Of a stretch of 10,451 nt of DNA, positions 6,906 to 10,451 are shown one piece after another. How positions within the stretch are numbered: position 1 is the first letter of the stretch; every line of letters begins with the position of its first letter. The notes below the pieces were generated by a model. That model saw nothing but the letters and a program-made list of their open reading frames with translations. It ran no database searches and was not told the DNA's origin. Made by a program: the position numbers and the translations under genes. This stretch comes from Desulfovibrio sp. (GTDB taxonomy: Bacteria; Desulfobacterota; Desulfovibrionia; Desulfovibrionales; Desulfovibrionaceae): the NCBI GenBank assembly GCA_020217165.1, contig JAIWOE010000043.1, forward strand, positions 1 through 10,451, read 5' to 3'.

Positions 6906-9125
6906 CTAGCCCCGCCGTGTCTGGCGAGGATGCCGGCCAGGGGTGCTGCGTTCCACCGGGGCGGCCAGCTCCAGGTTCACTTCCAGGCGGCCCACGTGCA
7001 CATCGGTCAGCAGTACCGTCACGGCCTGGCCCAGGCTGATGGCCCGCCCGGTGCGCTCGCCCAGGAGTACCTGCTTGTCCGGCAGATAGGCGTAGTAGTC
7101 GTCGTTCAAGGTGGAAAGCCGGACCAACCCTTCGGCCATCACCTCGTTCAGCTCCACCCAGAACCCGAAATCCGACATGCCGCTGACTACGCCAGTGAAC
7201 TCCGCGCCCACCTTGTCTTCCAGGAACAACACGGTCAGGCGCTTGAGGATTTCCCGTTCGGCTTCCATGGCCACCCGTTCCGTGGCCGAGAGGTGTTCCG
7301 CAACCTGCTTCAGCTTTTTCAAAGAGTGGAACGGGTGCTCCCAGGTGGCCGCCTGCAGGGCCGTCTTGACGCTGCGGTGCACCACCAAATCCGCATAGCG
7401 GCGGATGGGGGACGTGAAATGGCAGTAGCAGTCCGAGGCTAGGCCAAAATGTCCCTCGTTTTGTGGATCATACGAGGCTTGCATCATGGAGCGCAGAGCC
7501 AGGCGATTCACCAGGAACTCCTGCTCCGTGCCTTGGGCCAGGGCCAGCAGTTGCTGCAGACCCTCAGGGGTGGGGGTGCGGGCCTGCACCGGGTCCAGCC
7601 TGGGTCCCAGGGAGGTGGACTGCAGCAGCTTGAACAACGCCGCCACCTTGCCCGGGTCCGGCTCAGGATGGATGCGATAGAGGCAGGGGAATTCCCGTTC
7701 CGTGAGAAACCGCGCCACGGCCTCGTTGGCGGCGATCATGAATTCCTCGATGATCTGATGCCCGAAGTGCCGCGTGCGGCGGCGGATGTCCGTGGTTTCG
7801 CCACTGAGATTGAACAGGATTTCCGGTTCGGGAAGATCAAAGTCCAGACTGCCCCGGTCGCGACGCAGGCGGTTGATCTTGCGGGCCAGCTCCTCGGCCA
7901 CCTCCAGCATGGGCAGTACGGCCGCCACCTCGGCGCGGGCTTCCGGCTCCTTGAGCAACACGGCCTGCTGCACCAGATCGTAGGTGAGCCGGGCCTTGCT
8001 GCGCATCACGGCCGGGTACAGGCGGGATTCCCCATGCCTGCCGTGGCGGTCAAAGGCCGTCTCCACCACCAGGCACAGGCGGTCCACCTGCGGATTCAGG
8101 CTGCACAACCCGTTGGAAAGGGCCTCCGGGAACATGGGACAGACTGACTGCGGAAAATAGTACGAATTGGCGCGGGTGAGGGCTTCCTCATCCAGGGGCG
8201 TACCGGGATGCACGTAATGGGATACGTCGGCAATGGCCACCCAGAGGCGATAGCCCTCGCCTTCGCGATGCACGCACACGGCGTCGTCGAAATCCCGGGC
8301 CGTGGCGCCGTCGATGGTCACCAGATCCAGGTGACGCAGGTCCTCGCGTCCGGCCATGTCGGCCGCATCGGGGGCTTCGGGCAGGGTGGCGGCCTGGTCC
8401 AGCACCGCCTGGGGAAAGGCCGTGGGAATGTCGTAATTGGTTTTGACCAGACGCTCCTGCACCCCCACATCGCCCTCCGGCCCCAGGCGGGTTACGGCCG
8501 TGGCGCTGTACAAGTCGCGGTCCAGCTGCTCGCCGGCCTCCACGATGAGGATATCGCCGTCAAAAACGTCCTCGCCCAGGGTCTGCACCAGGGCATCCGC
8601 CTTGACCATCAGGTGGAACCCGCGTTTGGGGTCCGTGGGCCGGCATAACAGCAGCTCGCCCATGCGGCGCTGCACGCGCACGGCCAGCTGGGTGGCCCCG
8701 CGCTCCAGCACGCGGGCAATGCGTCCCTCGGGCCGACGGCCATGGGATTCCGGCAACAAGGCCACGGCCACGCGGTCCCCGTGCCAGGCGCCGTTGAAGT
8801 GCTGCGGGCTGACGAAAATATCCGTCCGCCGCTTGTCTTCCGGGATGACAAACCCCACCCCCGAGCGCTGCACTTCCAGCTTGCCGGTGATGAGCTTCAG
8901 GCGCTCGGTCAGGCCATACGCCCCGCGGCCGAGCTTGATGAGTTTGCCCTCGTCCAGCAACTGCTCTATGAGCGGCCGCAGACGATGGGCCTCCTTGCCG
9001 GAGAGTTTGAGCATGGAGACGATCTCTCCCTGGCTCAGGGGCTTCCGGCTTTCTTTGAACACGCGCAGCACTGTGGGCAGGTCTACGCTCTGGGGGCGCT
9101 CACCGCGCCGCTTTTTCTTGGCCAT
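6906..9125 (-). CDS. rnr: Ribonuclease R (3'-5' exoribonuclease)
   Basis: This is a processive hydrolytic exoribonuclease that degrades structured RNA and takes part in mRNA decay, rRNA quality control and trans-translation-linked turnover. The 739-residue product has, in order, an N-terminal winged-helix segment (about 14-75), two cold-shock OB domains (about 80-210, with GVGFVIPEDKRRTDIFV), the RNB catalytic domain from about 262, and a C-terminal S1 domain (about 639-721). The catalytic carboxylates are all present at Asp272, Asp278, Asp280 and Asp281 (IDGATARDFDDAV), the same numbers as in E. coli RNase R, and SPIRRYADL is intact. The ATG at 9125 follows AAAGGA by 4 bases and starts MAKKKRRGE; an upstream GTG at 9158 is unlikely. 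The C-terminus after S1 is short and only modestly basic, unlike the long Lys-rich tail of the 813-residue E. coli enzyme. It lies 80 bases downstream of the Bax-inhibitor gene. Confidence 0.96.
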   Translation of the reverse strand: MAKKKRRGERPQSVDLPTVLRVFKESRKPLSQGEIVSMLKLSGKEAHRLRPLIEQLLDEGKLIKLGRGAYGLTERLKLITGKLEVQRSGVGFVIPEDKRRTDIFVSPQHFNGAWHGDRVAVALLPESHGRRPEGRIARVLERGATQLAVRVQRRMGELLLCRPTDPKRGFHLMVKADALVQTLGEDVFDGDILIVEAGEQLDRDLYSATAVTRLGPEGDVGVQERLVKTNYDIPTAFPQAVLDQAATLPEAPDAADMAGREDLRHLDLVTIDGATARDFDDAVCVHREGEGYRLWVAIADVSHYVHPGTPLDEEALTRANSYYFPQSVCPMFPEALSNGLCSLNPQVDRLCLVVETAFDRHGRHGESRLYPAVMRSKARLTYDLVQQAVLLKEPEARAEVAAVLPMLEVAEELARKINRLRRDRGSLDFDLPEPEILFNLSGETTDIRRRTRHFGHQIIEEFMIAANEAVARFLTEREFPCLYRIHPEPDPGKVAALFKLLQSTSLGPRLDPVQARTPTPEGLQQLLALAQGTEQEFLVNRLALRSMMQASYDPQNEGHFGLASDCYCHFTSPIRRYADLVVHRSVKTALQAATWEHPFHSLKKLKQVAEHLSATERVAMEAEREILKRLTVLFLEDKVGAEFTGVVSGMSDFGFWVELNEVMAEGLVRLSTLNDDYYAYLPDKQVLLGERTGRAISLGQAVTVLLTDVHVGRLEVNLELAAPVERSTPGRHPRQTRRG

Positions 9126-9145
9126 GTGGTCCTTTGTGAAGGGAA

Positions 9146-9171
9146 CGCCCGCCGGCATTGGCAGGCGGGCG
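9146..9171 (-). promoter_or_regulatory. Hairpin in the rnr leader / after the Bax-inhibitor gene
   Basis: CGCCCGCC (9146-9153) pairs perfectly with GGCGGGCG (9164-9171) around a 10-base loop. On the minus strand it lies 34 bases after the stop of the upstream gene and ends 10 bases before the rnr Shine-Dalgarno site. The transcript continues TTCCCTTC, a poor U-tract, so partial termination between the two genes is possible but unproven. It may instead modulate rnr translation or stabilise the upstream message. Confidence 0.45.
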
Positions 9172-9205
9172 CTCCATATCCAAAGCTGTGTCGGCAGGGC
9201 GGAAA

Positions 9206-9940
9206 CTAACGCCGGTCGCCCATGATCCGCAGCAGCATGATGAAGAGGTTGATGAAGTCCAGATACAGCGTCAGCGCGCCCAGGATAGTGCCGCGACGCA
9301 CGGCCGTGGCGTCATCAAGGGGCATGGTGGCGCCCATTTCCTTGAGCTTTTGGGTGTCGTAGGCGGTGAGGCCGGTGAAGATGAGCACACCCAGGTAGCT
9401 GATGACGTAATGCATGGTGGTGCTGACCAGGAAGATATTCACCACCGAGGCCAGCAAAATGCCGATGAGGCCCATGATGAGGAAGTTGCCCATGCCGGTG
9501 AGGTCGCGCTTGGTGACCATGCCATACACGCTCATGGCGCCGAACATGCCTGCGCACACGAGGAAGGTACGCATCACCGAGGCCTGGGTGTACATGGCCA
9601 CCAGCAGGGACAAGGTGACGCCGTTCAAAAGGCTGTAGGTCAGAAACATGGCCGACGCCGAAAAGGCGGAGAGCTTGGCAATGCGCACGGAAAGCACCAG
9701 CACCAGCCCCACTTCCGCGATCACCGCACCCCAGTACAGCATGGAAAGGCCGCCTTCCGGCGTGACCAGCAGGTTGAGCATGGCCTGGCTGTTCAGAGTG
9801 AACCAGGTCATGCCGGCGGTGGCCAGCAGGCCCAGGCACATCCACTGATACACCCCGCGCATGAACACGGCGGTGAGGGTTTTGCTGGCTGCCAGGGAAC
9901 CGGTGTGGTTCCTGGAATAGGCAAAGGGAGTCTGATTCAT
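9206..9940 (-). CDS. Bax inhibitor-1 family (YccA-like) membrane protein
   Basis: The 244-residue inner-membrane protein belongs to the Bax inhibitor-1/YccA/TMBIM family. Seven hydrophobic helices can be counted: about 30-50, 66-86, 93-116, 122-142, 151-173, 178-196 and 217-240. Two conserved aspartates sit where the family has its pH-sensing di-aspartyl pair: Asp195 in GLTAYDTQKLK and Asp228 in LYLDFINLF. The terminal RIMGDRR is a charged cytoplasmic end. AAGGAG at 9947-9952, six bases before the ATG at 9940, fixes the start. In E. coli, YccA modulates the membrane protease FtsH, and the B. subtilis relative YetJ is a pH-sensitive calcium leak channel; which applies here cannot be judged from sequence. 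It is the first gene of the minus-strand run towards rnr and is divergent from the Pro-rich repeat protein gene. Confidence 0.94.
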   Translation of the reverse strand: MNQTPFAYSRNHTGSLAASKTLTAVFMRGVYQWMCLGLLATAGMTWFTLNSQAMLNLLVTPEGGLSMLYWGAVIAEVGLVLVLSVRIAKLSAFSASAMFLTYSLLNGVTLSLLVAMYTQASVMRTFLVCAGMFGAMSVYGMVTKRDLTGMGNFLIMGLIGILLASVVNIFLVSTTMHYVISYLGVLIFTGLTAYDTQKLKEMGATMPLDDATAVRRGTILGALTLYLDFINLFIMLLRIMGDRR

Positions 9941-10181
9941 TTTCGGCTCCTTGAGAAATTCTTGGGGAAATTCTGACTCATGTAAAAGTAGTATTTAACA
10001 ACGCCGGGCCGCGTTGACAAGCGGGCCTGAATGCCTGACATAGACTTATAAGAAGGCATGAGAAAAGAAATTTTGCTGTCGAAGAATGAACAATTTTTCA
10101 TGCCGCCAACCTGTCTGCTGCAATACACTCCTTACAGCGTGCAGGGATGTATTGCAAGAGAGAACGAAAAGGAGGCTCATC
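9941..10181. promoter_or_regulatory. AT-rich divergent intergenic region
   Basis: This 241-base stretch is clearly richer in A and T than the surrounding genes and must drive both divergent genes. For the Bax-inhibitor gene a possible sigma-70 promoter is TTGTCA (reverse complement of 10015-10020) with TTAAAT (reverse complement of 9993-9998) at a 16-base spacing. An inverted repeat ATGCCT (10031-10036) / AGGCAT (10054-10059) encloses a CTTATAAG palindrome (10045-10052) and could be an operator. For the + strand no convincing -10/-35 pair was found: a perfect TTGACA at 10014-10019 has no -10 at a usable distance. A separate stem-loop at 10119-10156 is listed on its own. Short minus-strand open frames crossing here look non-coding. 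Confidence 0.45.
10119..10156 (+). promoter_or_regulatory. Stem-loop or operator in the leader of the repeat-protein gene
   Basis: TGCAATACA (10119-10127) and TGTATTGCA (10148-10156) are perfect reverse complements. After one mismatch, TCCT (10129-10132) can pair with AGGG (10143-10146, one G-U), leaving a 10-base loop. The structure ends 14 bases before the GGAGG ribosome site at 10171. As DNA it could be an operator; as RNA it would be a 13-bp leader hairpin. No U-tract follows, so a terminator is unlikely. Confidence 0.5.
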
Positions 10182-10451
10182 ATGAATCGCCTACCCATAT
10201 TGTTGCTGCTTTTGTCGCTTGCTTTCGTGAGCGCTCCGAGGGTTGCTGGTGCGTTGACCATTCATGCACCGGGCGTGCATGTCTCCATAGGCGGCCCCGT
10301 GATGGTGGCCCCCGTGCCGCGTGTCATCGTCGCCCCGCCGCCGCCGGTGGCGTATGTGCCGCCTCGGCCCGTGATGATGCCGCCGCCGGTGGTCGTGGCC
10401 CCCCGGCCCGTGGTAGTAGCACCGCGCCCCGTGGTCGTTGCACCGCGCCCC
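10182..10451 (+). CDS. Exported Pro/Val-rich repeat protein (3' end missing)
   Basis: The first 90 codons of a gene that continues past the right edge. The start is firm: GGAGG at 10171-10175 lies 6 bases before the ATG at 10182. The product begins with a clear signal peptide (MNRLPILLLLLSLAFVS, cleavage likely near VAGA|LT at residue 24), so it is exported to the periplasm or envelope; there is no lipobox Cys. The mature part, starting LTIHAPGVHVSIGGPV, becomes a low-complexity Pro/Val/Ala sequence with PPPP and PPRP runs and three complete VVVAPRP heptads at the window end. No catalytic motif is visible. Similar small periplasmic proteins of unknown function with N-terminal PPPVVV runs and a Trp/Tyr-rich C-terminal part exist in proteobacteria, but the decisive part lies outside this window. 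The AT-rich leader contains a strong inverted repeat. Confidence 0.8.
   Translation, partial: MNRLPILLLLLSLAFVSAPRVAGALTIHAPGVHVSIGGPVMVAPVPRVIVAPPPPVAYVPPRPVMMPPPVVVAPRPVVVAPRPVVVAPRP
10389..10451 (+). repeat. Three tandem 21-base units encoding VVVAPRP
   Basis: Three 21-base units lie in frame at 10389-10409, 10410-10430 and 10431-10451, each encoding Val-Val-Val-Ala-Pro-Arg-Pro. The second and third differ at only two positions (GTAGTA versus GTCGTT) and share GCACCGCGCCCC, whereas the first is more diverged (GCCCCCCGGCCC). The array is still in progress at the window edge, so the copy number is unknown. The near identity of the last two suggests recent duplication by slippage. Confidence 0.85.

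Noticed and set aside
6882..9167. A 12-base inverted repeat (CATTGGCAGGCG) on both sides of rnr
   Set aside because: Several exact 12-base matches are expected by chance in 10 kb, more so in GC-rich DNA, and the flanks do not extend the match; there is no other sign of a mobile element.
9158..9976. A 272-codon + strand open frame opposite the Bax-inhibitor gene
   Set aside because: It is very His/Gln/Gly-rich with no domain, and exactly opposite a clear seven-helix membrane protein.
10014..10052. TTGACA plus TATAAG as a + strand promoter
   Set aside because: The two hexamers are 27 bases apart, too far for a sigma-70 promoter.
9937..10261. Two short minus-strand open frames (63 and 71 codons) in the divergent regulatory region
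   Set aside because: They cover the AT-rich promoter region and the signal-peptide codons of the repeat protein, and no homology or convincing ribosome site was seen.

Overview
The window reads as chromosomal DNA from a high-GC Gram-negative bacterium, most likely a sulfate-reducing deltaproteobacterium of the Desulfovibrio / Megalodesulfovibrio type. That assignment rests on recalled gene content (a GAF protein paired with gap, a polar amino-acid ABC transporter with an extended permease, a small zinc-ribbon protein) and on composition; no database search was possible. I see no tRNA, rRNA, CRISPR array, insertion sequence, integrase or phage gene. Coding density is high and no gap without a gene exceeds about 240 bases.

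Left part (1-3695). A 5'-truncated protein-tyrosine-phosphatase-like gene on the + strand converges on a five-gene minus-strand cluster. Read 5' to 3', the cluster is a 50-residue zinc-ribbon protein, a periplasmic amino-acid-binding protein, a near-perfect intrinsic terminator, a permease, an ATPase, and aspartate 1-decarboxylase (panD). The first two genes have strong Shine-Dalgarno sites and are 27 bases apart. The terminator directly after the binding-protein gene should make that protein more abundant than the membrane components. Permease and ATPase overlap. panD follows 70 bases later, which raises the inference that amino-acid uptake and beta-alanine (pantothenate/CoA) synthesis are co-expressed.

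Middle part (3696-6828). A 199-base divergent intergenic region separates that cluster from a + strand pair: a stand-alone GAF-domain protein and, 15 bases later, NAD-type glyceraldehyde-3-phosphate dehydrogenase. gap converges on a minus-strand GT4-family glycosyltransferase, with two hairpins in the 117-base gap between them.

Right part (6829-10451). On the minus strand, a seven-helix Bax-inhibitor-1 (YccA-like) membrane protein lies upstream of RNase R, which lies upstream of the glycosyltransferase. The three are co-oriented and may be partly co-transcribed. Divergent from the Bax-inhibitor gene, across an AT-rich 241-base regulatory region containing a strong stem-loop, is the start of an exported Pro/Val-rich repeat protein that runs off the right edge.

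Most of the window is ordinary housekeeping and transport content. The points most worth a second look are the small zinc-ribbon gene at the head of the transporter cluster, the panD-transporter link, the GAF-gap pair, the hairpin-like insert in the permease, and the repeat protein with its structured leader at the right edge.
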